From assembly GCA_018240025.1 (NCBI GenBank), contig JAFEGM010000014.1, positions 10,029 to 53,666 on the forward strand: a stretch of 43,638 nt of DNA, in the 5' to 3' direction. The notes beneath the pieces are model-generated. The model saw only the letters and a program-made list of their open reading frames with translations, searched no databases and was not told the DNA's origin. Shown piece by piece: positions 16,751-25,309 of the stretch; position 1 is the first letter of the stretch, and each line of letters begins with the position of its first letter. Origin of the DNA: Verrucomicrobiota bacterium. GTDB lineage: Bacteria; Verrucomicrobiota; Verrucomicrobiia; Chthoniobacterales; SZAS-18. The position numbers and the translations under genes were made by a program.

Positions 16751-19522
16751 TCAACGCCGTGCCACGATGGGCGTCTCCAACTCCGCGACCAGCTTGGTGA
16801 AGCGCGCGTCGCGCCGGAGCGCATCCCACGCGGGGTGGAACTTCATCTCGGCGGCGCGGATGTCCGCGGGCTTGGCCAGCACCGTGCTGAGCAGCTGAAA
16901 CGCCCGGTCGCGTTCGCCCAGCCAGGCGAAGGCGACCGCCGCGCGCAGTGCGACGTCGCCGCCGCTGAGGGCATCGGCCGTCAGCGGGCGATCGCGCATG
17001 GCCGTCTCGGCGGCTTCGCTGGCCTCCGTCTTGCGGCCGAGCAGGGCCAGCGCCTGCGCCAGCATCGAGCGCTCGTACGCCGCCGGCGGATGGGCCGCGA
17101 TGGCTTCCTGCAATTCCCGCACCGCCCGCTCCAGCAGCTCCTGCGCGGCCGTGCGCTGGCCGAGGAGATGCTGCGCGAAGCCGGCGTAGAATGAGGCTGG
17201 AATGTGGAATTGCGAGCCGCGGATGGGCCGGTCGAGCCGCGGGAGCAGCCACGCGAGCAGCGTATGCGGATCCCGGTCCATCAGGTGGAACCAGACCCTC
17301 TGCTGTTCGGCATCGGAAAGCGAGGTCGCCAGCGGCACGTACACCTTGCGATACTTCACCCAATCGGAGTCGGCGTAGAATTGGAACCGGGCCAGCGATT
17401 CCTTCACGTCCGCGTCCTGCGGATAGAACTCGCTCAGCCGCTGCAGCCATTCGGCCGCGGCCAGGTGCTTGCGCCGAAAGCTCAGCGTTTCGGCGAGTTC
17501 GTTGACGATCTGCGATTCCGTCGGCGCGCGCTCCGCGGCGGCCCGGAAGGCGCGCTCCGATTCCTCCCAGAGCCCCAGGCGCCGCGCGGCGATGGCGACC
17601 GAAAAGAGCACTTGCGGGTCGTTGGGTCGTTCGACCTCGGCGGCCTTGAATTCCTGATAGGCCGACGGGTAGTCGCGGTCGATCCGATAAAGCAGGCTCC
17701 CGTAGGCCAGGTGCGATTCGGGCAAGTCCGGCTCCAGCGCGCGGGCGGCCCGCACCGCCTTTTCCATCGCCTCGCGACGGGCGGGAGTCGCATCGATCCG
17801 GAACCAATACATTTCGCCGTGGGCCAGCGCGAGCTGGGCCTGCCCGAGGGCGAACTTGGGGTCCTCGGCCACCGCCTGCTCAAAGGCATCGACCACCGCC
17901 TGGGCGCTCTCGCGGCTGGGTGACAGGCTCCTCCGCCGGATCTCCCGCGCCCGCTGGTAGGCCGCCCAGGCCTTCGCGTTCTGCGTCGGACGCAGCTCCA
18001 GCGCGCGATCCTCCGCGGGCGTCAGACGCGTCTCCAAAGAGGCGGCGATGCGCTTGGCCAGCGCGGTCTGGAGTTGGAAAAGGTCGGCCGCATCGCCCTC
18101 GAAGTTCTCCGCCCAGATGCTGCTGCCGTTGCTGACCTCGACCAGCCCGGCGGAAACCCGCACGCGGTTGCCGGAGCGCCGCACGGTGCCTTCTACGATC
18201 GACCCCACCCGCAGCTGTTGCGCGATCTGCCGCAGATCGCGCGTCGGGCCGCGGTAGATCTGCACGGACGTGCGCGAGATCACCTTGAGGTCGCGCAGCT
18301 TGACCAGGTTCACGATCAAATCTTCGTGGATGCCATCGGCCAGGCCCATGTCCTCCTTTTCGCCGCTGAGGACTTCGAACGGCAGCACAGCCACCGTCTT
18401 CTTGGAGGCTGGGGTGAATTCGACCACCGCGGGCTTGCCCGGTGCCGGCCCGGCCGGCTGGCGCAGCCACCAGCCCGCGCCGAGTCCCAGCACCAGCAGC
18501 GCGGCGCCGGCTGCGGGGACGAGCCAGCGCGGGGCACGGCGCTCCGGTACCCACGCGATGGTCGACTCGACGGTCGGATCAGCCACCGGCCGCAAGGGCG
18601 CGCGGGCATCGGGCTCGCCGCCGCTCTCGATCTTGCGCCGCGCCTCGGTGATCAGTTCCTCGACCACGTGCGCATTGGCCGGGCGTCGCGTGCGATCCTT
18701 CTCCAGCAGGCTGGCCACCAGCTTCCGCACGCTCGGGGGGCAATGCTCGAGCCGATGCAGCGGCGGTGGCTCGGTCACGTGTTGATTGAGCAGCCCGCGC
18801 TGCGTGGCGGCCTGGAAGGGCGGGTCGCCCGAGAGCATCTCCCAAAGGATGCAGCCCAGCGCATAGAGATCGGTCCGGCCGTCGAGGTCGCGCCGCTCCT
18901 CGCATTGCTCCGGACTGGCATAGCGCAGCGTGCCGCGAAATCCGACCGTCTGGACCGATTCGTCGGGCTGCACCTCCATGTTCCGGGCCAGACCGAAGTC
19001 GATGATCTTGAGCAGATAGCCCGTGCTCGTGCCGGTGGGACTCGCGCCGCCGCGCGGCACGACCATGATGTTGGCCGGCTTGAGGTCGCGGTGCACCAGC
19101 TGCGCATCGTGGATCGCGCCCAACCCGGCGGCGATCTTGCTGGCCAGCGAGAGCGACTGCCGCACCGTCAACGGCGCGCGCTCCCGCAGCCAGCTGTCGA
19201 GCGGCTGCCCCTCGATGAACTCCATCGCATAGAAAAACGCGCCGGGCGTGTCGCCGAGGAAGAGCACGCTGGCCACGTTGGGATGCCGCACGCGTGCGGC
19301 CGCCCTCGCCTCGCGCAGGAACAGCGACTGCGCTTCGCGATCGAGCAGGCGTGAAGGCGTGATGACTTTGAGCGCGACATCGATCCGCAACCGCTCGTCC
19401 CAGGCCCGGTACGTGATCCCCATGGCACCCGCGCCGAGGATGACCGGCCCGCCATCCGGACGCTTCCGCACGGTGTAATGGCCGTGGCGGATCGTGCCGT
19501 CGTTCGCTTCGGAGTCGGGCAT
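16751..19522 (-). CDS. Ser/Thr protein kinase with TolB-like domain and TPR repeats
   Basis: The 923-residue protein has a Hanks kinase at about 15-300: glycine loop LGAGAMG (29-35), Lys52, HRDLKPAN (144-151), DFG (175-177) and SPE (203-205), all catalytic residues present. One membrane segment lies at 333-353. Next, 376-500 resembles the TolB/FlgO-like domain seen in CadC- and cyclase-linked regulators (VAVLPFEVLSGEKEDMGLADGIHEDLI, VGSIVEGTVRRSGNRVRVSAGLVE). The rest, about 510-920, is TPR-like helical repeats (FALGQAQLALAHGEMYWF, ALALLGRKTEASEAAETAM). I take the ATG at 19522; a longer frame to 19600 overlaps the hydrolase gene. The stimulus is unknown. Confidence 0.92.
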   Translation of the reverse strand: MPDSEANDGTIRHGHYTVRKRPDGGPVILGAGAMGITYRAWDERLRIDVALKVITPSRLLDREAQSLFLREARAAARVRHPNVASVLFLGDTPGAFFYAMEFIEGQPLDSWLRERAPLTVRQSLSLASKIAAGLGAIHDAQLVHRDLKPANIMVVPRGGASPTGTSTGYLLKIIDFGLARNMEVQPDESVQTVGFRGTLRYASPEQCEERRDLDGRTDLYALGCILWEMLSGDPPFQAATQRGLLNQHVTEPPPLHRLEHCPPSVRKLVASLLEKDRTRRPANAHVVEELITEARRKIESGGEPDARAPLRPVADPTVESTIAWVPERRAPRWLVPAAGAALLVLGLGAGWWLRQPAGPAPGKPAVVEFTPASKKTVAVLPFEVLSGEKEDMGLADGIHEDLIVNLVKLRDLKVISRTSVQIYRGPTRDLRQIAQQLRVGSIVEGTVRRSGNRVRVSAGLVEVSNGSSIWAENFEGDAADLFQLQTALAKRIAASLETRLTPAEDRALELRPTQNAKAWAAYQRAREIRRRSLSPSRESAQAVVDAFEQAVAEDPKFALGQAQLALAHGEMYWFRIDATPARREAMEKAVRAARALEPDLPESHLAYGSLLYRIDRDYPSAYQEFKAAEVERPNDPQVLFSVAIAARRLGLWEESERAFRAAAERAPTESQIVNELAETLSFRRKHLAAAEWLQRLSEFYPQDADVKESLARFQFYADSDWVKYRKVYVPLATSLSDAEQQRVWFHLMDRDPHTLLAWLLPRLDRPIRGSQFHIPASFYAGFAQHLLGQRTAAQELLERAVRELQEAIAAHPPAAYERSMLAQALALLGRKTEASEAAETAMRDRPLTADALSGGDVALRAAVAFAWLGERDRAFQLLSTVLAKPADIRAAEMKFHPAWDALRRDARFTKLVAELETPIVARR

Positions 19523-19569
19523 CGAGGCGGGGAGCGGGGGCGGCCCGGAAATGTCGGCGCAGTCTGCGC

Positions 19570-20406
19570 CTACTGCAGCAGCGAATTCAGGAAGGCCCAC
19601 ATCTCGCGGTAGGCCGCGACCGCGACGTCCAGATTGTAGGCGGCAGGCTTCGTCTGATCGGTCCCGGCCCCCGGATTGGTGAAGGCGTGCACCGCATTCG
19701 GATAGGCCACGAAGCGATACTCCACGTTCGCCTTGTTCATCTCGGTCATGAAGGCCGCCACCTCGGCGGGCGGCACGAGCGGATCCCGCGAGCCGTGGAG
19801 AATGAGCAGCTTGGCCTTCACGTCCTTCGTCTCTTCCGGCTTCGGCGTGCCGAGGCCGCCGTGGAAGGAAACCACGCCCTTGATGTCCGCGCCGCTGCGC
19901 GCCAGCTCGAGCGCCGCGCTGCCACCGAAGCAGAAGCCGATGATCGCGACGCGCTTCGGGTCGACCTCCTCGCGCTTGAGCAACTCCGCCAGCGACGCCT
20001 TCAGCCGTTCCCGGAACAGGGCGCGATCCTCGTAGAACGGCTTGGCCAGTTCTGCCGCCTCGGCCGCGTTCTTGGCCCGCTTGCCGCGGCCATAGACGTC
20101 GATGGCGAAGGCCACATACCCCTGCTGCGCGAGCGAGGAGGCCCGGGCGTAGGCGAACTCGCCGTTGCCCATCCAGTCATGCACCACCAGCACGCCCGGC
20201 ACCTTGCCTTCGATCTTCTCGGGCCGGGCCATGAAGCCGTCGAAGTCCTGCTCACCGATCTTGTACGGGTAGAGCCCGCTGACGATCGACCCCATCCGCT
20301 CGGCCCGCGACCGCTTCGGCGGCGGCGTGGCCTGCGCGCCCACGGAGGCGGTGATGGTGGCGGCGAGCAGCGCGCCGGCGACAATTCGGGTGACGGAGCG
20401 GAACAT
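19570..20406 (-). CDS. Dienelactone hydrolase family protein, exported
   Basis: The 278-residue alpha/beta hydrolase has a signal peptide (1-24, ending VGA) and the triad Cys159 in [10 protein letters not shown], Asp208 in LHGSRDPL and His240 in AVHAFTN. The Cys nucleophile and VHDWMGN motif place it with dienelactone hydrolases rather than general serine esterases. The substrate is unlikely to be a true dienelactone, since no aromatic-degradation genes are nearby; a role on lactones or esters in the periplasm is inferred. It is 47 bp upstream of the kinase gene on the same strand and is divergent from thyA with a gap of 49 bp. Confidence 0.9.
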   Translation of the reverse strand: MFRSVTRIVAGALLAATITASVGAQATPPPKRSRAERMGSIVSGLYPYKIGEQDFDGFMARPEKIEGKVPGVLVVHDWMGNGEFAYARASSLAQQGYVAFAIDVYGRGKRAKNAAEAAELAKPFYEDRALFRERLKASLAELLKREEVDPKRVAIIGFCFGGSAALELARSGADIKGVVSFHGGLGTPKPEETKDVKAKLLILHGSRDPLVPPAEVAAFMTEMNKANVEYRFVAYPNAVHAFTNPGAGTDQTKPAAYNLDVAVAAYREMWAFLNSLLQ

Positions 20407-20455
20407 GTTCGCTAACTACCCGCCCGGCGCGGTGCTGCAACCGCGCGGGCGAACC

Positions 20456-21250
20456 ATGCAGACCTACCTCGATCTCCTCCGCCACGTCCTCGAGCACGGC
20501 CGCCCGCGCGCCGACCGCACCGGCGTCGGCACCCGCGCCATTTTCGGGGCCCAGGTCCGATTCGACCTCCGCGAACGCTTCCCGCTCCTCACGACCAAGC
20601 GCGTGCATTGGAAATCGGTCGTCCACGAGCTGATCTGGTTCCTGCGCGGCGAGACGAACGTCCGTTATCTGCAGGAGAATGGCGTCACGATCTGGGACGA
20701 ATGGGCCGACGCGGACGGCAACCTCGGGCGGGTCTACGGCGCCCAGTGGCGCGATTGGATCGGCCCGGCCGGCGAACGCATCGACCAGCTCGCCCGCGTG
20801 GTGGGATCGATCCGCCGTCAGCCCCACGGCCGCCGTCACATCGTGACCGCCTGGAATCCGGCCGAGGTCGACGCCATGGCGCTGCCGCCCTGTCACGCGC
20901 TCTTCCAGTTCTTCGTTTCGGACGGCGAGCTCAGCTGCCAGCTCTATCAGCGCAGCGCCGACATCTTCCTCGGCGTCCCCTTCAACATCGCCTCCTACGC
21001 GCTGCTCACGCTGCTCGTGGCGCAGGTTTGCGATCTGCGTCCGGGGGAATTCGTGCACACCTTCGGCGACCTCCACCTGTACTCGAATCACGAGACCCAG
21101 GCCCGCGAGCAACTCGCCCGTGCCCCGCGCCCGCTGCCGCGGGTCACGCTCAATCCCGCTGTGCGGAAGCTGGAGGATTTTCGCTACGAGGACGTGCAGT
21201 TGCACGACTACGATCCGCACCCTGCGATCAAGGCACCCATCGCAGTCTGA
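20456..21250 (+). CDS. thyA: Thymidylate synthase
   Basis: The 264-residue enzyme methylates dUMP to dTMP using methylene-tetrahydrofolate. Length equals E. coli ThyA. Key motifs are RTGVGTR (21-27), [20 protein letters not shown] (46-65), GRVYGAQWR (91-99), the nucleophile Cys146 in [12 protein letters not shown], and [20 protein letters not shown] (165-184). I use the ATG at 20456 ([15 protein letters not shown]), which matches family starts; the frame opens earlier but those codons overlap the divergent hydrolase gene. No folA (dihydrofolate reductase) follows, unlike the common thyA-folA pairing. Confidence 0.97.
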   Translation: MQTYLDLLRHVLEHGRPRADRTGVGTRAIFGAQVRFDLRERFPLLTTKRVHWKSVVHELIWFLRGETNVRYLQENGVTIWDEWADADGNLGRVYGAQWRDWIGPAGERIDQLARVVGSIRRQPHGRRHIVTAWNPAEVDAMALPPCHALFQFFVSDGELSCQLYQRSADIFLGVPFNIASYALLTLLVAQVCDLRPGEFVHTFGDLHLYSNHETQAREQLARAPRPLPRVTLNPAVRKLEDFRYEDVQLHDYDPHPAIKAPIAV

Positions 21251-21289
21251 GTGGTCTCATCCGGCACGCGTGGAGCCGCGCCGCGCCGC

Positions 21290-21934
21290 TCAGCTGTCGA
21301 TGATCCGCTTGCCGACCACCGCGATGGCGATGGCCGCCGCGAGCATGGCGAGGATCCAGATGCCTTCGCGCGCGATCACATTGCGCACCACGCGGTCCGT
21401 CTGCGCCTTGGGCGTCAGCGGCGTCGGTTGCGGCGCGCTCAGGTCCCGCGGCGTGGGGCGAACGTTTGGGGAAAACGGCACTGCGCTCGGCGCAGGCGTC
21501 GAGGCCGCTGACGTGCCCGGCGTGCCGGCGGCTGGTGCCCCCGCTGGGCTCGCCCGGGTCGTTGCCGGGGTGGGTGCGGATGCGACTGGCTGGACAGTGA
21601 TGCCCAACTGCGCCCTCCGCGTGTTCGCCCCCGCCAGCAGGTCCGTCTGCGCCGCCGGCAGCCTCACCGTGGTCCCCTGAAACTGTCCCACCACGAGGTC
21701 CCGCTCGACCCGCTGCAGCCGGACCATTTCCCCGGCCGGGACCGTCACCGTCTTCCCGTCCACGTTGACCGAGATGGCCGACTTCGTGATCACCTCCCGC
21801 GGCCAGAGCCGCTCGTCCGCCGCCACCGCCTCCACGGTCAGCAGGCCGCCGGCCGGAGCCTGCGCTGGCAGAGACGAGATGGGACCGAGCGCCCACCAGA
21901 GGACGAGCAGGAAAAGCGGTAGACCGCGCAGCAT
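21290..21934 (-). CDS. Hypothetical membrane-anchored protein with Pro/Ala-rich linker
   Basis: The 214-residue protein has an N-terminal signal sequence (MLRGLPLFLLVLWWALGPIS) and a compact domain of about 80 residues (KSAISVNVDGKTVTVPAGEM, an SH3-like beta-rich look). A disordered linker rich in Ala, Pro, Thr and Ser follows at about 105-180, and a C-terminal membrane helix lies at about 190-212 (WILAMLAAAIAIAVVG). A domain held off the membrane by a flexible tether fits periplasmic anchoring. The family is not known to me. It is convergent with thyA. Confidence 0.7.
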   Translation of the reverse strand: MLRGLPLFLLVLWWALGPISSLPAQAPAGGLLTVEAVAADERLWPREVITKSAISVNVDGKTVTVPAGEMVRLQRVERDLVVGQFQGTTVRLPAAQTDLLAGANTRRAQLGITVQPVASAPTPATTRASPAGAPAAGTPGTSAASTPAPSAVPFSPNVRPTPRDLSAPQPTPLTPKAQTDRVVRNVIAREGIWILAMLAAAIAIAVVGKRIIDS

Positions 21935-22010
21935 GGCCTTAGTTTCGCCACAACTCTCGCCGCTGGGCAAGCCACTGCCATTGTCCTACTCCAGCCCGGT
22001 GGAGGGACGC

Positions 22011-22094
22011 GGAGGGGGCGGGATTCGAACCCGCGGAACCTTTCGGCTCTCCGGTTTTCAAGACCGGCGCGATAGACCGCTCTGCCACCCCTCC
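22011..22094 (-). tRNA. tRNA-Ser (UGA anticodon)
   Basis: Read on the minus strand, the 84-base gene starts GGAGGGG and ends CCCCTCC, a 7-bp acceptor stem. The anticodon stem CCGGT/ACCGG encloses loop CTTGAAA, giving anticodon TGA, which reads UCA serine codons. A long variable arm (about GAGCCGAAAGGTTC) is as expected of a class II tRNA. The T arm GCGGG-TTCGAAT-CCCGC is perfect. The 3' CCA is not encoded. Confidence 0.96.
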
Positions 22095-22249
22095 TGAAGA
22101 TGCGACCGAAATACGCCCGGGCGGGGCGCTTGGCAACGCGGCGCGAGGCGCAATTTGTCAGTTGGGCTCGACAAGGCGGGGCACCAGCCCGAAACTTGCT
22201 GCAATTTCCCTCGCCCGCGGGGCGCAGCCCGGGCAGATTTTCGAAACCC

Positions 22250-22990
22250 ATGGAAGCGGCCAACCCGAACCCTTCGCGTTACGTCCTCATTCTGGACGAC
22301 AACGAACCGCTGGTGACCATGCTGGTCAGCCTGCTGCAGGACGATCTGCCGGATTTCCGGATCCTGCCGGCGCGCTCGATCGAGGAGGCGCAGACGCTGG
22401 CCAGCGAGTTCGAGATCGATCTGTTCGTACTGGATATCAACCTGCCGGACGGCACCGGGCTCGATTTCCTCTGCGACGTGCGCACCATCGCGCCGGAGGC
22501 CAAGGCGCTCATGATGACGGCCGTGCCCCTGCCCTCGTACCAGAAGCAGGCGGAGCACCTCGGGGTCGTGCAGTTCGTCAAGAAGCCGTTCGATTTCAAT
22601 GCTTTCGTCGACACGGTAAAACAGCTGCTCGATCCGTCCGACTCCGGCCGGCCCAGCAGTTTCGCCGGCACGCTGCGAGATCTGCACCTGACCGACATCA
22701 TCCAGATCAAGTGCATGAGCGGGGCCAATGCGGTGGTGGAATTCACCAGTCCCGACGGCGAGAAAGGCACCATCCATTTCCAGAACGGCCAGATCGTACA
22801 CGCCCGCACCTCCACCCAAGAAGGCGTCGGCGCGTTCAATTCGATCGTCGGCTGGCGGGGCGGCAGCTTCACCGAGCTCACCCCGGTGGGGTCGCATCCG
22901 CAGACCATTTTCCAGGATTGGCAGATGATCCTCCTCGAGGCCGTCCGCCTTTCCGATGAACGCCAGGCGCTCTCCGGCGCCCGCCCCTGA
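22250..22990 (+). CDS. Response regulator with DUF4388 domain
   Basis: The 246-residue protein has an N-terminal receiver domain (about 10-125) with acidic pair Asp16/Asp17, phospho-acceptor Asp62 (FVLDINLPDG), Thr90 and Lys112 (FVKKPFD). A DUF4388 module follows at about 140-235 (FAGTLRDLHLTDIIQIKCMSG, GTIHFQNGQIVHARTSTQEG). DUF4388 is common in delta-proteobacterial, Planctomycete and Verrucomicrobial signalling proteins, and its exact role is not settled. There is no DNA-binding domain. The start is the ATG at 22250; the upstream open frame overlaps the tRNA flank. The next response regulator starts 19 bp after its stop. No histidine kinase is in the window. Confidence 0.92.
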   Translation: MEAANPNPSRYVLILDDNEPLVTMLVSLLQDDLPDFRILPARSIEEAQTLASEFEIDLFVLDINLPDGTGLDFLCDVRTIAPEAKALMMTAVPLPSYQKQAEHLGVVQFVKKPFDFNAFVDTVKQLLDPSDSGRPSSFAGTLRDLHLTDIIQIKCMSGANAVVEFTSPDGEKGTIHFQNGQIVHARTSTQEGVGAFNSIVGWRGGSFTELTPVGSHPQTIFQDWQMILLEAVRLSDERQALSGARP

Positions 22991-23009
22991 TCGATCCACT
23001 CCCGACGCC

Positions 23010-24821
23010 ATGGCCGCCCGCAAGCTTCTCATCATCGATGACAGCCTGATGCTGCTGCGCTTTGCGGCCAACGTGCTGGCACAGAACTTCCCGGAGGTCG
23101 AGATCATCACGGCCAAGCGCGGCGCCGAGGGCATCGCCCGGGCCCAGTCCACCCAGCCGGACCTCATCCTGCTCGACTTCGTTCTCCCGGACCTCCTCGG
23201 CGACGAGGTCTGCCTCCGCATTCATCAGAATCGCGAAACGACCCAGACGCCCATCGTGGTGATGAGCAGCGGCCCGGGCGAAACCAAGGACATCGAGAAG
23301 CGCCACCCCAACGTGGTGAAGACGATCAGCAAGCCGTTCACGCCGGAACTGCTGGTGGCCACGATCAAGGGCCTCTTCGAGGATCAGGCTGCGATGCACG
23401 TGACGCCGCTGGTGCGGATCCGCGAGCGGTTTCATCTGCCCGAGGTGGTCCTGGCCGACAACGGCAAAGGCGGCCTGGCCCCGCGGCACGTCGTGCTCCG
23501 CGGCGATACCGGCGCGTTCTCGCTCCGCTCGGTGCTCAATGCCATCCGCGACCAGAAGCTGTCGGGCTGCCTGCGGATCACGCCCGCGAAGGGCCAGCCG
23601 ACGAACACCTACACGCGCGACGGCATGATCCTGCTGACGGCCTCGCGCGATTCCATGCAGCATCGCGAGCGCGCCGCCGATCTGCTGCGCAGTCTGCCGC
23701 CGGTCGTGGTCGAGACAGTGCTTCAAGGCCAGACCGACAGCGGCTGCCCCTTCCCGCTCCTGCTCGCCCTCCGCGATGCCATTCCGCAGGCCGACGCCAT
23801 TGCCTGGACCGACCGGCTGGGGATGGAGATTTTCTCGCAGCACTGGCTGGGCGAGAAGCTGACCTTCGAATTCGAGAAACTGCCCGTCTTCCCCGACTGG
23901 CTGGTGCGCTACGACGCCGATCCGTTCGAAGTGCCGGAGTGGATTTCCGGGACCTTGCGCTGCCTCGGCCCCACGAATGTGCCCATTCCCGCGGGCGAGA
24001 GCTTCGACGGCTACCCCGCCTACACCCGGGGCGGCTACGAGATGGTCCAGCATCTCAATCTGACCGATCTGGAGAGCGCGTTTGCCGCCTCCGTGAACGG
24101 CACGCTGACTCTGCGGGAGATCGGCGAGCGGCTGAACCTGCCGGATCGCACCGTCTACGTGCTGCTCTTCCGCTTCCGCGCGCTCGAGGCCATGGAGTAT
24201 TGGCCGGCCAGCGTCCTGGCGACCGGCCCCCGCGTGGCCGCGCCGACGATGAGTGCGAAGCTCGACGAGGAGTTTCTGATCGAGGCGCCGACCGAGCCGG
24301 AGGAGCTGCATCCGGTGGAAGACGCGCACGAGGAGGAACCCGAGGAGCGCCTGGCCGAGCACGGCTCGCTGCCCGAGCAGAGCTCCCCGGAGAGCGAGCC
24401 GGTGACCATCACCGGGACGGCGGCGCACGAGCAGGTGGCCCCGCTCGGCGGCACCCGCACGGCCACCGAGGCCGTTCCCGTGGCTGCGCCTGGCCATGGG
24501 GTGGCCCATCATGCCAGCGCGAACGGCTCCGGGCCCATCGAAGCAGGCTTGGAAATGCCGGTGGTCGAAGCGACCGAGCCGGTTCCCGGTGCCGACCTCG
24601 TACCCATCGCGGCAACCACGGCCGCCAAGCCCGTCGTGACCGAGGGCGAGCGTCATCCCTTCCGGCGCGAGCTGTTCCCCGAGATGCCCGCCAAGGAAGC
24701 CGGCGCCCAGTCCCGCCGCGCCACCCCGCGCATCGCCCAGATTTTGGTCCAGAATTCCTCCGCCTCCGAACCGACGGCCGTGGCCGGCCAGCCCAAGCGC
24801 TTCACCGTGCGCATCACCTGA
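23010..24821 (+). CDS. Response regulator with DUF4388-like domain, winged-helix-like segment and disordered tail
   Basis: The 603-residue protein has a receiver domain (1-125) with Asp10/Asp11, Asp56 (LLDFVLPD), Ser86 and Lys108 (ISKPFT). A larger DUF4388-like region lies at about 165-300 (FSLRSVLNAIRDQKLSGCLRI). Residues 350-405 look like a small helical or winged-helix segment (NGTLTLREIGERLNLPDRTVYVLLFRF). The last 190 or so residues are acidic and Ala/Pro/Glu-rich, with no fold visible. I use ATG 23010; an in-frame ATG at 22956 would overlap the preceding gene. It is probably in one transcript with the preceding regulator. Confidence 0.9.
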   Translation: MAARKLLIIDDSLMLLRFAANVLAQNFPEVEIITAKRGAEGIARAQSTQPDLILLDFVLPDLLGDEVCLRIHQNRETTQTPIVVMSSGPGETKDIEKRHPNVVKTISKPFTPELLVATIKGLFEDQAAMHVTPLVRIRERFHLPEVVLADNGKGGLAPRHVVLRGDTGAFSLRSVLNAIRDQKLSGCLRITPAKGQPTNTYTRDGMILLTASRDSMQHRERAADLLRSLPPVVVETVLQGQTDSGCPFPLLLALRDAIPQADAIAWTDRLGMEIFSQHWLGEKLTFEFEKLPVFPDWLVRYDADPFEVPEWISGTLRCLGPTNVPIPAGESFDGYPAYTRGGYEMVQHLNLTDLESAFAASVNGTLTLREIGERLNLPDRTVYVLLFRFRALEAMEYWPASVLATGPRVAAPTMSAKLDEEFLIEAPTEPEELHPVEDAHEEEPEERLAEHGSLPEQSSPESEPVTITGTAAHEQVAPLGGTRTATEAVPVAAPGHGVAHHASANGSGPIEAGLEMPVVEATEPVPGADLVPIAATTAAKPVVTEGERHPFRRELFPEMPAKEAGAQSRRATPRIAQILVQNSSASEPTAVAGQPKRFTVRIT

Positions 24822-24895
24822 GCGGAGCGCGCCCGCCACGGACTTGGAATAGACGCGTTCCCGCGCGACCGCGCATCCGAGCACTGCTCCAGAAG

Positions 24896-25100
24896 TAGCG
24901 TGTGCCCACGTCTCGGTAGGGATGCGCTCCAGCGCGTCCGCGAGCCGCCCACAACATAGCGTTCGCCCACGTCTCGGTAGGGACCGCGCTCCTGCGCGTC
25001 CGCGAGCTGCCCACAACATAGCGTTCGCCCACGTCTCGGTAGGGATGCGCTCCTGCGCGTCCGCGAGCCGCCGAGGAAGTAGCTTCCATCCACGTCTCAG
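24896..25100 (+). repeat. 61-62 bp tandem repeats with CGCGCTCCTGCGCG hairpin
   Basis: Units begin at 24896, 24957 and 25019, each starting TAGCG and containing CCCACGTCTCGGTAGGGA, then GCGCTCC(T/A)GCGCGTCCGCGAG. A partial fourth unit runs from 25080. Each unit can form an imperfect hairpin around CTCCTGCGCG. They lie 75 bases after the stop of the preceding regulator gene, in its sense direction. The 488-base gap 24822-25309 contains only these, the two inverted copies listed next, and non-repetitive sequence with no credible gene. Confidence 0.93.
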
Positions 25101-25221
25101 GACTGCGCCTCCCATTGTCGACGTTCGTGATGTCCCGAAACCGGGCGACGCGACCATCCTGAGCGGCGCGCGGAGGCTTGTGAAACCAGGTCATCGGCGA
25201 AGATGGAGTCGTTTCCCTGCG

Positions 25222-25309
25222 CGCGGACGCGCAGGAGCGCGGTCCCTACCTCTTGGGCGAACGCATCGCCGCAGCCACGCTCGCGGACGCGCAGGAGCGC
25301 GGTCCCTAC
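25222..25309 (-). repeat. Two inverted copies of the same hairpin repeat, flush with the kdsD stop codon
   Basis: The 28-base core found in the 24896 array occurs inverted at 25222-25249 and 25282-25309, 60 bases apart. On the minus strand the kdsD stop TAA (25312-25310) is directly followed by GTAGGGACCGCGCTCC. The gap therefore has repeats in sense orientation to each of the two convergent genes. Confidence 0.93.

Noticed and set aside
22011..22094. tRNA-Sec (anticodon TCA)
   Set aside because: A careful reverse complement gives loop CTTGAAA, anticodon TGA, hence serine. The acceptor stem is 7 bp rather than the 8 bp of bacterial tRNA-Sec.
24653..25194. Minus-strand open frames of 126 and 146 residues in the convergent gap
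   Set aside because: Their translations repeat the same peptide (SRTRRSA, PYRDVGERYVVG) because they read the tandem repeat; no independent coding signal is seen.
24896..25309. Possible CRISPR array
   Set aside because: The sequence between repeat cores is itself conserved from unit to unit, copies occur in both orientations, and no cas gene is present.
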